In this document: in pieces, positions 27,574 through 42,500 of the stretch
How the letters are laid out: each line of letters begins with the position of its first letter
How positions within the stretch are numbered: position 1 is the first letter of the stretch
Assembly (NCBI GenBank): GCA_016793885.1
Contig: JAEUHE010000060.1
Span: 52,686-116,685, forward strand
Direction: 5' to 3'
Origin: Verrucomicrobiales bacterium
GTDB lineage: Bacteria > Verrucomicrobiota > Verrucomicrobiia > Limisphaerales > UBA11320
DNA: 64,000 bases
Program-made: the position numbers and the translations under genes
The notes under the pieces: model-generated
Told to the model about the DNA's origin: nothing
Database searches by the model: none
What the model saw: only the letters and a program-made list of their open reading frames with translations

Positions 27574-30500
27574 ATGCTCCAGCGCTGTTTGCTCGATCGG
27601 ATCTTCCTCAACGTCTTCCTGCTCTTCTGCCTGTCGCTGCGACTGCTTGCCATCCTACCTCAGGCGCAGGGGGACTTTGCTCCGAGTGCGGGCTTGCCAG
27701 TCGGTTTTGCTTCCGAGGAGGTGCCGACCCTTCAGTTGATCCCCATCCTTCCTGAGGTGGCCGAGCCCACCTTGCTGGTGTCGACGGCTTCCCCGGGCGC
27801 GCCCCTCCTCGCGACTCTGACCCACACAACGGGACCGGTCGTGGTGCTGCCGCCCCCGGAGTCCAACTCCCCGCCGGTGCTCCTGTCCTTGGTGACCAAT
27901 CAAACAATCAATATCGGTCAGCGATTTACCACCACGTTGCGAACGATTGAGCCGGACTTTCCGGCGCAGGCCCTGAGCTTCGAACTTCTTCAGGCACCCA
28001 GCAACACCCTCACGCGGGTACTGCGCGGTACCAACTTTTTGATCGCTTGGACCCCGTCCCGCGAGAGTGCCGGGAGCACGAATCGGTTTGTGGTGAAGGT
28101 TTCCGACGGCGGACAGCCTAGTCTGTCATCCACCCAGCAATTCCAGGTGGTGGTGACCGAATTCGCCCAAGTGGCGATTGGCACGACGGTGGTGTTGGCT
28201 GGTCAGGACTCGTGCATCGGAATCGCCCAGGCGGCCAACGAGCCCGTAACGAACATCCAGTTTACGGTGACATTTCCGGCGGGCACATTGACCAACCTCT
28301 CCGTTCAACCCATCGCTCCCCAACTGTGCGCGAGCAACCTCACGTTTCTGTCCCCCACCCAAGCTCTCGTGCGATTGTCCACCTGTGCCGGTCAACCGCT
28401 GGATGTGTCGAGCGGAGGGGATGTCGCCGATCTCTGCTTCACCGCTGTCGAAGGTCAACCCACCCGCGCGGCCACCATCCTGATCGGGAACAGCGTTATC
28501 CAGACCGCGTCTGGCCGCACGTTGACCAATCGAACCACTCAGGTGGGGCGGGTGGTAATCTCCGGAGAGGGGGGGATGCTGGAAGCCTCGCTCACGTCGG
28601 ACCAGAAGCCTCAGTTGATTCTTTACGGCCGGCCCGGGCGGACTTATCAGATTGAGGGCACGACGAACGTGCATGATGGTGCGTCGTGGCGCGATGTTTG
28701 TCGGGTGCCCCTGACCGGCCCAGCTCTTCTCGTCTGTTGTGCGAACTTGACCGACCCCCGTGGATTCTTCCGGGCCTATGAGTTTAGCGTCGGCCCCACT
28801 AACGAGGCCCCGACCATCGATCTGCCCCCTCAGTTGGTCGTGCGAGAACCGGAGGTGCTGCTGGTCGGACGAGCGACGGACGACGGCTTGCCCGCTGCGT
28901 GCAAACCCCTCACTTACGCTTGGACCCGACTGAGCGGTCCGGGAACGGCGCAGATTGAGAGCCCCACTTCGGCGGTTACCCGCGTCACACTCGCCCAGCG
29001 GGGATCCCATGTGTTCCGACTTTCCGTGGGAGACAGCCAGGACACCAACTCCGCCAGCATTCAAGTCATCTACCATTCCATCCCGAACGCCGAGGCCGGC
29101 CCCGATCAGTTCATAGCCCTAGGAAACCAGGCCCTGCTGTCGGGAATGGGTTCCGATGATGGACTTCCACTGAACACGCTGACCTCGTGGTGGACTCAGG
29201 TTTCGGGGCCCCTCGTGGACGCACTCGCGCGGGTGGACAACCAGGTCACCCGCGTCTCGTTCTCCTCCGCGGGGGACTATGTCTTCCGCTTCTCGGTTTT
29301 CGATGGCGATGCCACGGTGAGCGACGACGTGCGGGTGGTGGTGGGAGATTGCGCCTTCGCGAACGATGGCCGCGAATGGCGTCGCTTGGTCACGGGCCAT
29401 TGGCCGGGCACGAGCGAGCTTGGTTCAGTGAGCTATGGAACGGGAGGCTCCTGTAACGCGGTGCTCACTGAGGGGAGGTCTTTCGTCACGGGTATCGAAC
29501 GAGTGTTCACTCTCCCGCTCGGAGCCGAGGCGCTGCGCCTCCGCTTCGAAGATCTGAGATTTGATCGGTCTTCCGGACCGGGCATGGGTGACACGTTCGA
29601 AGTCTCCCTGTTGGATATGGTCGGGAGTTCGGTTCTACTTTCGCTGCAGGGCGGCGGTATCCCGAACGCCCAGGCGGCCGGTTCGATCAGCCCACTACCA
29701 CCCCTTTTGGACGGATTGTTTCAGGTGACTGAGGGTTTCCCCCCTGCGTTGGCTCCGGGAACAGCGCTGGTCCCGGCGGGTCCCACGCTCACCACGGGGG
29801 TCCTGGCAGTCGATGTCCGAACCCTGGTCCCGGGCATTCCCTACACCTTGGTCATTCGCTTGCTGAACAACGATGTTGATACTGGATCCAGGGTCACGAT
29901 CACTGAAGTGAGCGTGGGTGCCATGGACTCCGGCCTGGACCTGCGCGGGTCTCCTCCGCCTGCCTTGTCCACTCTGTTGGCGGGCCTGGATGCTCGTCCA
30001 TGCGGAGTCGATTCTTTTTCATTTTCCGGCTTCGAGCCGCAGTTGTTGTCAGCGGTTCAAGGCCGACCCATATCGGGCGACCGAGGCGTGCTTCGGCTGA
30101 CACTTCGTTCCCCCGCCCAACACCAGTCGGTGCCGGTCGGACCCCGGCTGCTGGAGGCTGAGGTCGTGGCGGTGGATCTGTCGCCCGAGGTGCGTGCCTC
30201 CATCACCGTCAATGGCCAGCCGGTGGACTACATCGACGAGCGAGGACAAGTGCTCAGCGCTTGGCAGGTTCTTCCCGGACGCAATGTTTTGGAATGGGTC
30301 GCGACGGCGCCTGGATATTCGTCTGTGTCCAACACCCAAGTCTTCGTTGGGGTTCTTTGCACCAACGGCGTCGTTGGTTTAGAGGATGTCACTTCTCGGA
30401 TTGGGTTGCACTTCCGGCGCACTTCATTCAATCCCAGTTCCCAGCGTTTTTATGTCGAGACGGTGCTCAGCAATGCCTCCTTGTCCACACTCCACGGACC

Positions 30501-33500
30501 ACTGTTCGTAGGCAGCCGCGGGCTTTCTGCTGCCGGAGTGCGACTCGTGGGCGAGGATGGACTCAGCGAGGATGGACTGCCTTATTATGACTTCAGCGTT
30601 GCCCTCCCGCCCGATGGGCTGCCTCCGGGGGGAGTGACTGCTCCGCGGACGCTGGCCTTCTTCAACCCGGACCGACTGCCCTTCCGGTTCGACGCCGCGG
30701 TGCTGGGACGGATGAACCGAGCGCCCGAATTCCGCACCGCGCCGTTGGCGCAGGCGACCGTGGGACAACCTTATGAGTATCTCTTCCTGACGGCCGATCC
30801 AGACGGTGACCCCGTGAGTCATCAGCTGGTCGTGGGCCCTTCGGGAATGGCGTTGGATGCTGCGCGGCGATCGATCCGTTGGACGCCTGGTCCGGCAGAT
30901 CTGGGAGTTCACCAGGTGCGAATTCTGGCTCGCGATGATCGGGGTGGTTCGGCAGAGCAGGGGTATCTGCTGCGCGTCGGCACACTCAGCTCCAACCGTC
31001 CGCCGCGTTTCGTTTCGGATCCGGTGGTGACCAATCTGCTCGGGCAGCCCTATCGCTACATCGCCCGTGCCGAGGATCCCGATCGGGATACGCTGCGCTA
31101 TTCTCTCAGTACGGGCCCGATCGGGATGACCGTAGGGGGCGACACCGGCGAGGTTCGCTGGAATGGAGGCTTGGTAACGGGTGCTCAGTCGGTGGTGGTC
31201 GAAGTCTCCGATGGTCGAGGCGGCGCGGCGGAGCAACGTTGGGTCGTGCAGGTGATTGGCGACCCCGACAACCAACCGCCCATCATTACCAGCCAACCCT
31301 TTCCCTTCTTCGAATACGCCGGTCCGATTACAATTCCCCAAGGAACGGTGACACCGACCGTCCTGGATCTACCGCTTCGGGATGGCGAATCCTTCGAAGG
31401 AACGGTCACTTTTCAACTGCCTGCGACCAATGCGCTGGCGGGTTCCGCGGACGTCGCGTTCGTCGTGGATCAGTCTGGGTCCATGGCCGGAGAACAGGCC
31501 TGGATTGGGGACATGATCGACGATCTGGACCGGGCGCTCACGTCGCGTGGCATTGGACCCAATCGTTATGCCTTGGTAGGCTTCTCGCATCCTGGGGGGC
31601 AGGAGTACAGCCATATATTTCCCGTCGCGGGTGGTCCGTGGACTGTATCCATTTACCGCCCCGACAACGTTTTGCTGACCAGTCGCACCTTCTCCGGTGC
31701 CTCCAATCCTTTGCCGGTTCCTTTGCCCGTGGATGGCATCTATCGAGTGGTGGTTTCAGGGGGGACTGATCCCAATCCCATCTCTTACCAGATGTTGACG
31801 CGGCGCGAGACCAACGGCCCTTCCGTCCTGGTCTTCGACGACGACGTTCAGGGGGCGATTGTCAGTCCCGGCGAGCAGAGAGAGTATCGGTTTGTGCTGG
31901 CGAGCAACCGGCTGCTCTATCTGGATTCCTTACATCCATCCGCCGGCTTGGTGTGGAACTTGTTCGGCCCGCCGGGACAGGTCGTTCGGGATCGATCCTT
32001 CGGGCAGACGGATTCCAATGATCAGGACGGGGCGGTGCTGAACTTGATTGCTGGGAACTACCGGCTCGTGGTGTCGGGTTCCGGTAATGCCGTGGGTCCC
32101 TTTCGATTCCGCCTGTTAGACCTGTTGGATGCTGTCCCCCTCACCTTGGGTGAGACGGTAAACGGACAATTGAGTCCCCCCAACCGGACGGAGGCCTACC
32201 GCTTTGTCGCCAACGAGGGAGAGCGCCTGTATGTCGATGTGTTATCGGTGGCTGCCGGCAACACCACCAGCCGCTTGCGGTTGATCAGCCCGGCGGGCGT
32301 GACCGTGGGCGACACTGTCTTGGGGACTGATCTGGAGGTGCCGGCTGCGCCCGTGACGGGAGTATACTCGCTCTTGGTCGAAGGCAGGATTGGTGAAACC
32401 AACAGTCGCTCGTTCCAACTCCGAGTCGCGAAGCCGGTCGTTACCACCAGCCCGCTGGTCGTGGGGCAGGCCGTGCAGGCAGCACTGTCGCTGCCAGGAG
32501 AGCAGCAGGTGTACCGATTTGCCGTTGCTCAGCGCGCCTTCCTCTATTTGGACTCGTGGGTGAACACCAATCGCGTGGTGTGGACCTTGACCGGGCCTTC
32601 GGGAGTGGTGGTGGACGTGCGTCGAATGGATCAATCGGACGCCGGCGACATTGCCAACCCGGTGATCGAAGTGGTCGCGGGGAACTATGACCTCCGGGTC
32701 GACGGCGTGGGTGACTTCACAGGCGCGTATGGATTCCGGATGCTGAATCTCGCGGACGCTCCGACCGCCGGTTTGAACACGCCTGTCACCATCTCGCTGG
32801 AACGCGGGTTTGAAACCCAAATGCTTGGATTCGATGGCGCCGCAGGAAACCGATGGATTTTTGACTCCCTCACCCGAACCAACTTGCCCAATGCCCGGTG
32901 GCGTCTCGTTGGACCTTATGGGGGGGTGTTTTTTGGTCTGGGCTTGCAGCAGGATGGAGGAGTGCAGGGGCAGTATCAGACCGGCCGCTATGTGGTACTC
33001 GTGGAAGGCTCGCGGCAGGACAGTGCCCCGGGCAATTTTTCCTTCCGGGTGATACCTACGAATTCCGTGCCGGTGGCCCCCCGAGATGGCGTTGCGCTGG
33101 ACCTTGGGGAGCTGGTGCAGGGTAATCTGGTGGCCACCAATCAGGTGGACGCCTATCGGTTCACCCTGACCAACCGGACCCTTGCTTATTTCGACTCGCT
33201 CACCCATCGCAGTCCCTGGCTGTGGACTTTGGCGGGACCCGCGGGCACCAATGTGCTCTTGCGACGTTTCGATCAATCCGATTCGGCCGACCAGAACTCA
33301 CCCGTTTTGGATTTGGTGGCTGGAGACTACCAACTGATTGTCGATGCGACGGGAACCAATGTGGGAGCCTATAGTTTCCGACTCTCGCAGCTCAATCAGG
33401 GCTCAATGATGACGCCCGATACCGACATTTCCGGGGCGCTGGATCCGGCGAATCGTTCCGTGCTCTATCAATTTCCGGCCCAAGCGGGGGAGCGCGTTTA

Positions 33501-36500
33501 CGTCGACCAACGAACGCTCTCGGGAGGCACGACCACCGCCCGATGGCGGTTGGTGGATCCCCTGGGTCGAATCGTGCGGAATGAACTACTGAGTGTCGAC
33601 CTCGAGAGCGGGCCGCTGGTGATGAGTGGAACTTACGCTTTGTTGTTGGAGGGGCGGGGCAGCGAGACCAACCGCCGTGATTTCACCTTCCGGTTGCAGC
33701 TGCATTCGACCAACGAGCTTCCGCTCACGCTCGATCAGGCGGTGTTCGCCCGATTGGCTCGGGTCGGGGAAGAGCACACCTATGTGTTCCGGCTCTCCCA
33801 GCGGGAACTGCTTTACTTTGACTCCCTCACCAATCAGTCGTCGCTCACCTGGACCCTGATTGGACCCTCGGGGACGGTGATCAACGGACTGCGATTCGAT
33901 CGCTCCGACTCGTCCGACAACTCTGATCCCACGTTCACCGGTTTTCCAGGCTTCTACCGGCTCACCGTGTCGGCGGCGGCGAATGGGATCGGCGGTTATG
34001 CCTTCGCGCTTCGTCGCCCCGCTGCGGCTCCGGTCCTCAGTCCGAACACAACCTTGTCGGGTAGATTAGATCCGCCCAACAGCACTCGGTTGTATCAGGT
34101 GGAAGTGGCCGCGGGAGCGCGGATCTACGGGGACATGCTGCTTCTGACCGGTGGGGCGACGAGTAGCCGCTGGCGTTGGTTTGATCCGGTCGGCTCCCCT
34201 TTGGTGACCGCAAATCTTGATGCGGATTTCGTTTGGGGGCCGGCGGAGCATGCCGGTACCTATCTGCTCGCTTTGGAGGGCCGAGTCAATGAATCGGTCA
34301 GTCGCGATTTCTCTCTTCAGTTGAACCAGTATCAGGATTCCGTCCAAGCGCTTGCCTCGGCGGCACCCATTTCCGGGGAGATTTCCAGCCCCGGCGAACA
34401 GGATACGTACACGGTGTCCCTGCCAGAACGAACGCTGGTCTATGTCGACTCGCTCAGCAATAGCGCGCTCCATTGGACTCTGAATGGCCCCCTGGGAGTG
34501 GTTGTGAACGCGCGGCGATTCGATAGCACCGACTCCACGGGCTTCGATGGGACTCCGGTTTTGGATCTCGCGGCGGGCGACTATCGCTTTATTGTCGCAG
34601 GAACCTCCGGCCAGGTGGGGGCGTACGCTTTTCGTTGGCTTCCGCTCTCGGCTGCTCTGGCTCTCGAAGCAGCTCGGGATACGGCGGGGCAGCTCGATCC
34701 TGCCAATGCGACGCGGCTGTATCGCGTCAGCGCCGCACCGGGGGAACGCATTTACTTGGAGATGCGGACCGTCTCCGGCCCCAACACCGGTCGGTGGCGG
34801 CTCATCGATCCGTTCGGGCAGGTCGCAGCAGCGGCCTCGCTGCGGACCGATCTCGAGATTGTTGCTCTACCCCAGGGCGGAGACTACACGCTCCTGATAG
34901 AGGGAGCCCCCGCCGACGCCACGCCGCGAGACTTCGTGTTCCGACTCGATCTGAGTCGTCCAGCGCAAGCTGTGCTCGCAATGGGGCAACGGATTCAAGG
35001 ATCCGTGGCGCGAGCCGGTGAAGAGACGGTGTACGAGTTTGATCTGGCTACGAGGTCCCTCCTGTACTTGGATGCCTTGGCTCACACCAACACCCTGGTC
35101 TGGTCTCTGAACGGACCCGCCGGACTGCTCGTGGATCGCCGCCGATTCGACCAGACCGATGCGGGGGACAACAACAATCCTCTTCTAGATCTGCCGGCCG
35201 GGCGCTATCGGATGACGGTGGACGGAGTGGCTGAAGCGACCGGTTCATTTGCCTTCCGCTGGCTGGATCTTTCCGATGGCAGTCCTCTTTCCATCGACAC
35301 CGTTACCACAGTCGAGCTCGACCCCGCCAACCAGACTCGGGTGTTTCGCCTAGAGGCCGCTGCTGGCGAGCGATTGACGTTCGACGCCCTGACTCGCACC
35401 AACCTTGCCAATGCCCGGATGCGATTGGTGAGTCCCTACGGCTCGATCCTATTCAACGTCGCGCTAGGAACGGATGTTCCGAATGTCGCTTTGAACCAAA
35501 GCGGCGGCTACTCCCTGCTCATCGAGGGCTCGCGACTGGATGCGCTGCCGGGGTCCGCTCGGTTCCGTCTGGTGCCGACCAACAGTCTCCCCATTCCTCC
35601 ACTGGTGGGAACGCCGCTGCCGCTGGGCCAGCCGGTGGAGGGCACGTTGATTGCGACCAACCAGGTGGATTCGTATCGGTTCAATCTCGCCAGCCGATCC
35701 TTGCTCTACTTTGACTCCCGCACATTCCGAAGCGGGTTCATCTGGAGCTTGCGCGGTCCCGCGGGCAGCAATGTTGTCAACCGACGCTTCGATCAGTCTG
35801 ACTCGGCTGATCTCTCTCCGAACCCGACCCTCGATCTGGTTGCTGGTGAGTACCAACTCAGTGTCGATGGGGTGGGAACGAACATTGGATCCTATCGCTT
35901 CTTCCTGAGCCGACTGGACGAGGCCACTGAGCTGCTTCCCGGGGTGCCGGTGGAGCTGAGCATGGATCCGCCGAACTCCACGCAACTCTACCGTTTCAGC
36001 GGTGCGGGGGAGCGTCTCTACCTCAATGGACGAGGCCTTACGGGCGGGACGACCACCAGTCGATGGCGCGTCCTCAACCGGCTGGGCCAAGTCCTGGGGG
36101 ATGCGGTGCTCGGCAGTGATATCGAGTTGGGAGCACTCGCCCTACCGGGGCAACACTATCTCTTGCTGGAAGGACGAATTGGCGAAACGGCGGCGCGGAC
36201 CCTGGCCTTCACCCTCCAGTTGAACTCGGACTCGCAGCAACCTCTGACCCTGGGCGAGTTGAACCGTGGAAACATTGCAGCTTCCGGAGAACGCGATGTG
36301 TATTGGTTTCGTCTCCCGACGCGAACCCAACTCTATTTCGATTCCGTCAGTCCCACTCCATCTCTCACCTGGTCGCTCGAAGGGCCGGCGGGCGTGGAAG
36401 TATCGGCGCGACCATTCTCGACGGTGGATCCCTCCAATCCGTTGAGCCTGCTGGATCTGGTGCCTGCCGAGTACCGACTGACGGTCGACGGTGTGGGCGA

Positions 36501-39500
36501 CGCGACTTCGGCCTACCAGTTTCGACTCTTGGAACCTTCGCGTTTGAATCCGGGAACGGCGACGGTGAGCCATATTGGAGCCCTCGAGTCCGGGTTGTCA
36601 GCCGATGTGTTTTGGCTGGAGGGGCGCGCCGGGGAACGCCTCATCTTGGATTATGGCGAAGTGGGCAACTACTTCGGCTCCGCCGCGTTTTTTGCCGGCG
36701 CCACTCGGTTGCTCAGTACGTCGGGATCAGGGGTTGAGGACGGCTACGACGGAGTAGCTAAGGCGCTGGCGGAACTGCCCTTCCGCTTGACGGCCGCAGC
36801 GAACCTCGTGCTCGTCACCGACGAGGATCGCGATGTCGTCAATGCCTCCGTCACTCTGAGCAATTTGTTGAACGTCGCGGCGAACCAACGAGTTCGCATG
36901 AACACCATTCTCGATGGACCCCTGCGTGATGGAGTTGGCACTACTGGCATAGGCTTGGATGCGGTGGGTAACGCCTACCTTCCCGATGGCTCGGGTGGGT
37001 TTCAAATCGGGTCCAACGGTGTCTTTGTGGGAGCGCCGGCCTTGCAACAACAATACGTGCCCCTCGCTTTCGAAACGGGCGGGGCGACTTGGGATTTGAA
37101 CCTACTGCGACAGGGTGGATCGAACGCCCTGTCGTTCACCCGGGCGTTCGTGGAGGTGAACGTCGAGGGCATCGAGCGTCAGCTGCGCCTCGAGCTGATC
37201 GCGTCCGATCCCTCGGTCGTCTTCAGCAACCGTACTGGAATCGTGAGTGGGATTGGCTCGGGCGATACGGCTCGTTTTACCTATCGCGTGACTCGCACGG
37301 GCGATGCCCGGGCCTTCGAGCTTCAGTTCATCCGACCGGGCACCACCAACGTGATTGGGTCAATCCCTGTTCGCTGGAACTTGGACTATGTGTATCCGAT
37401 TCGGGCTTTGGATCCAGAAGGCGACCCGGTTCGCTTCAAATTGGTGAATGGACCGACTGGGGCAGTGGTGGATCCCATTACCGGCTTGCTCCGCTGGCGC
37501 GGCGATTCGTCCGATCCAGTGAGTTTCGCAGTCCGGGTGGAGGACGGACGTGGAGGGAGCACGGTGCAGGAGTTCACCATACGACCTTCCGGCACGAATA
37601 GAGCCCCCCTGTTCGAGGGCACACTCCCATCGCTTGCCGGGGTCAACCGGCTCTTCTCCGCAGTGCTTGGCGCCCGGGATCCTGATCAGGATCCTCTCCG
37701 ATTCGAAGTAACCGACGCTCCTGCGGGAATGCTTCTGGATGTTCAGACCGGACGAATCCAATGGCGGCCGACGGAATCGCAATTGGGCCGCTTCGATGTC
37801 CAGTTTCGCGTGCTCGATGGTCGAGGTGGATCGGCCGTTGTTTCTCATCGGATCGAGGTTCGGAGCAGTCTGGACAATGTTGCGCCCGTATTCGTGTCTA
37901 CCCCAGCCCAGCGAGCACTCGCTGGGCGGCCCTATGTGTATACGGCCCAAGCCACCGATGCGAACGCGGACGCTCTTCGATTCGAAGTGGTCCTGGCACC
38001 CGCAGGCTTGGTGGTGGGTGGGGATGGCGTGGTGTCTTGGGTGCCTTCCCTGTCTCAACTGGGAAGTCATGTAGTGGTGATTCGTGCTCAGGATCCGTTT
38101 GGAGGCCTGGCCGTGCAATCCTACACCCTCGAGGTGTTGGCCGAGAACTCGGCACCCATCATCGCCTCGGCACCCAAACTTCGAGCGCCGGCGAATCGAC
38201 CCTATCGCTATGAAGTTCGGGCCCAGGACGCTGAGGATTCGCTCCTCTCCTTCCAACTTTCCGCCCCTGCCGCCCTGGGCCTGACCCTCAGCACGTCCAG
38301 CCTCTCCGGTTTCACGGCAATTCTAGAATGGACGCCGTCGTCCGCGCAGTTGGGATCGTATCCCGTGGAGGTCCGAGTGACGGATCCCAGCGGAGCGGAG
38401 GCGCGACAGTCCTTCGTGATTGAAGTGGTCACCGATACGAACAATCAACCTCCGGTATTCGTGAGCCAACCGAGAGCTCAGACGCATCTGAACGGCAGCT
38501 ACAGTTCGGTTGTATGGGCCGAGGATCCTGATGGTGATCTGCTTGCGTTTACTCTGGTGTCTGCCCCCGCGGGAATGCGTTTGGTCACCAGCGCGGAAGC
38601 GCCGCTGGGGGCTGCCATGATCTCCTGGCAACCGGGTGTGAGTGACTTGGGCAGCAATCGAGTTCAACTTCGGGTGACCGATGGGCGTGGCGGGAGTGCG
38701 GATCTGCCATTCGCAGTTCAGGTGAAGACCTCCATCCAGAACCAAGGTCCGACCATTGTCAGTCGCCCCGTGTCGGGCGCCGCGGTAGGTGAGGTTTATG
38801 CCTATGATTTGCGGGCGGTGGATCCGGAGAACGACCCGTTGCGCTGGTCGATCGTTTCGGGTCCGACCGGGCTGTCGATCGATCCGATCCTGGGGACCCT
38901 GCGGTGGGTGCCTCGATCGGATCAAGTGGGTCAGCCAACCGTTGTGGTGGAGGTCCGCGACTCGTATGGAGAACCGGATGTTCAAGAATTCCAAATAGAC
39001 GTGTTGTGGGCCAATCGTCCGCCGCAGATCACCTCTATTCCGTTGACGGAAGCCCAACTCGACACGGTCTATCTGTATGTGCCGCGCAGTGCGGATCCGG
39101 ACGGGGATGCGTTGACCTGGCGGGTGGGAGTCGCGCCGTTGCCGGCAGGCATGGCGCTCGACTCCCGATCGGGAGCACTTACCTGGACCCCCACGGCCGC
39201 GCAGGCTGGGCCTCATGTCGTGGAACTGGTCGTTTCGGACGGGCGGGGTGGTGAAGCGACACAGCGCTACACACTCTATGCGTTCAACTTCAATGCCAAC
39301 CGGTCGCCGGTGATCGTTTCGAATCCGCTGCGCGGGGCTGGGGTAGGGCGTCCCTATACTTATGTGGTGGAGGCGACGGATGCGGACGGCGACGTCGTTT
39401 CGATCGAGCCGGTGCGCTTGCCGTCGGGAGCCACCTTGACGCCGGTGAGTGCCCTGCCGGGTCGAACGCAGGCTCGGCTCGTTTGGACACCTGCTTCAGC

Positions 39501-42500
39501 GGGATCCGAGACGCTGATTCTGGTGGCTCGTGACCCGGCCCGTGCTTCGGGTGCACAGCAATTCAACGTCGTGGCCCGTCCTAACTCCGCGCCGCAACTG
39601 GTCTCGCGTCCTAAGACGAATGCGGTTCCCGGACTTTTGTTCACGGACGTCATCCAAGCCGTGGATGCAGAGAACGATCGCTTATCGTTCGCGGTCCAGG
39701 GGCCTGCGGGCATAAACGTGGATAACCTGGGACGCGTCCGATGGCTTCCCTCCGCCAGTGCCACGGGATCCTTTCCGGTGACCTGGATAGTAACCGATGA
39801 GTATGGTGCTTCCAACACTCAGCAGTCCTTCGTCCGTCTCGCGGCCGATCAAGAGCCGCCGGTGGTGGCGGTGCAGGTGGCCTACAACCTAACCGACAGT
39901 CAGGGAGTGCGTTTTGTTCGGGCGGGCACCGAAGTGGCGATTCGGGTGGACGCGACCGACAATGTGGGGGTCGAGGAGACCAGTCTGACGATCGGCCCGG
40001 TTCCGGTGGTGCTGTCAGCGGAGGGTTTGGCTCTGGTTGAGTTTCCCGTCTCGGAGGATGTGGACCTTATCGCCAGTGCCGTGGATGCTTCCGGCAATCG
40101 CACGTCCATCACCAACCGCATTTTCGTGGTGGATCCCAACGCCGTGGGCACGGTGCAGATCCTGCTCGAATCACCGACCAACTCAGCGGTGGTGACCCGG
40201 CCCGTGCCGGTGATTGCCAGTGTCACGAGTTCTGCGGAGCTGCGGAATTATGTGTTGGAGGTGGCTCCTCTCGATGGCGATTTCGCCAGCGCCGAACTGA
40301 GCACCAGCGATCCACGACTGCGATTTCGCGCGCTTAGCCGGGGAACATTCCCAGCCAACACATTCACTGTCTCCAATGCCACGTTGGGCCGGTTTGACCC
40401 CACTCGGTTGATCAACGGGGGGTATGTCCTGCGCTTGAGCGTTTTCGATCGGAATGGCCAGGGACGACAGGAAGCTGCTCAGATCAGCGTGGCGGGCAGT
40501 TTAAAGTTCGGGGAACTCGCCGTGGAGTATGTCGATTTGGAAGTGCCGCTTGCCGGCATCCCGATCACGATCACGCGAGCGTATGACAGTCGGCAAAGCG
40601 AGCGGTCGGGTGACTTTGGGCATGGTTGGTCGCTGGCGGTGCAAGACGCACAAGTGCTGGAGACGGGGAAAAAGGCCTTCGTCGGCCTCAGTGGGCAGGG
40701 CAGCACGTTCACCGTGAAGACTCGGGTTTATTTGACCGCACCTGATGGACGGCGGCTTGGGTTTACCTTCCAGCCCCAGTTTGCGTCGAGTGCGCTGGTG
40801 TTCGGAGCGTTCTACCGTCCGGCGTTCGTGTCAGATCCCGGCGTGCTGGATCGACTGGAGCCTTTGGAGGCTCCGGCGGCTTACCAGGTGCGGTCGGATG
40901 GGAGTTTTACTTCGGGATTTGGGTTGGTCGGTTATGATCCCAGTGGCTATCGGCTGAGAACGCGAGATGGGTTGGTCTACGAGTATGACCAGGCGTTCGG
41001 ACTTAGACGCGTTCAAGATCCGACGGGAAATCGCGTCGAATACCGGAAGGAGGGGGTCTTTCATTATCCTGCGGGTGCCACTCAACCCGACGAGTTCATT
41101 GCCTTCGTGCGGGATGCAGCGGGACGCATATCGGAGATCGTCGATCCCGCCGGCAAACGGCTGCGGTACGAGTATGATGCCGTCGGGGATCTGCGCCGAT
41201 TCAACGATCAGGTAGGCAATACCGTGCGATTCGACTACCATGGGCTGCAGCCGCACTTGCTGACGAATGTGGTGGATGCGCTCGGTAATGCGATCCTTCG
41301 GGCTGAGTTCGACGCCAACGGCGTTCTGCTGGCAGTCCGGGATGGAGCGGGGAACCCGATCCGGCAGCAGTTCGATTCCGACAGCCTGACCGGTGTGCTT
41401 ACGGATGGCAATGGCCACACGACGCGGTCGGTTTATGACGATCGGGGCAACGAGGTGCGGCGGGTGGATGCCCTCGGTGGAGTCACCGAGTTTGAGTATG
41501 ATGCCAACGACAACGAGGTGTTGCAGCGGGACGCCCGGGGAGTGGTCACTCGCAAAACGTATGACTCCACGGGGAACCTCACCTCGGTTGTGGACGGATT
41601 GGGGAATGTCACCCGGTTGACCTATGGTTCCCTCGGACGGGCCACCATGATCACCGGTCCGGGCGGAGCCCCTGTCGCCTTCGATTTGGACTCCAAGGGA
41701 CGCGTTGCGGGCGTAGCCCATGCGCTGGGAGCGGTCGCCCGCCGCACTTATGACGCCCAGGGGCGGCTCTCCTCAGTGAGTGATTTCAATGGGCATTCAG
41801 AGCAGTTTCTATATGACAACGGTTGCGCGTGCGGCTCTCCGTCACGGATCGTTCAACCGGACGGCAGTGTGCGTGCCTTCGAATACAACTCTTTGGGCGC
41901 GCTAGTTCGGGAGGTCGATGAGTTGGGGAACGAGACCGTGCTCACCTATGACGACGCCGGTCGGGTTCTGAGTTCCCGCGACCCGGAGGGTCAGGTCCTC
42001 CGCTTCACTTATCGAGGAAACCTGCTCGCCAGCCGGACCGACGCCATGGGACGGACGACCGCCTTCGGCTATGATACCGTCGGGCGGATCACCTCGATCA
42101 CGAATCCAGCCGGCGGAGTGGTTCGCTTCCAATTCGATGCCAACGGCAACCGAACCCAGATCCAGGATCCCGAGGGCAACGTCACGACGTTCCGCTACGA
42201 CGCATTGAACCGGGTTACGGAAGCCATCGACCCATTTGGTCGTGGCTTCACGAACCGATATGACGCTGTCGGCAACCGAACGGAATCGATCGATCGCAAT
42301 GGGCGTAGGATTACCATGGGATACGACGCCGCCAACCGTCCGACGAACGAGGTCTGGTGGGACGGGGCGGTGAAGGTGAAGGAGATTCTCTATCGGCACG
42401 ATGCTGAAGGTCAGCTGGTGGAGGCTCGGGACGGGGGAATCGTGGAAGAGTTCGTGTTCGACCCGTTGAGCCGGCTGAAGCAATCGACCCGTCGCGGGGT

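Noticed and set aside
31830..36560. Regular repeats that could suggest a CRISPR array or satellite DNA
   Set aside because: The period is about 600 bases, units are diverged at DNA level and stay in one open reading frame; they are protein domain repeats.
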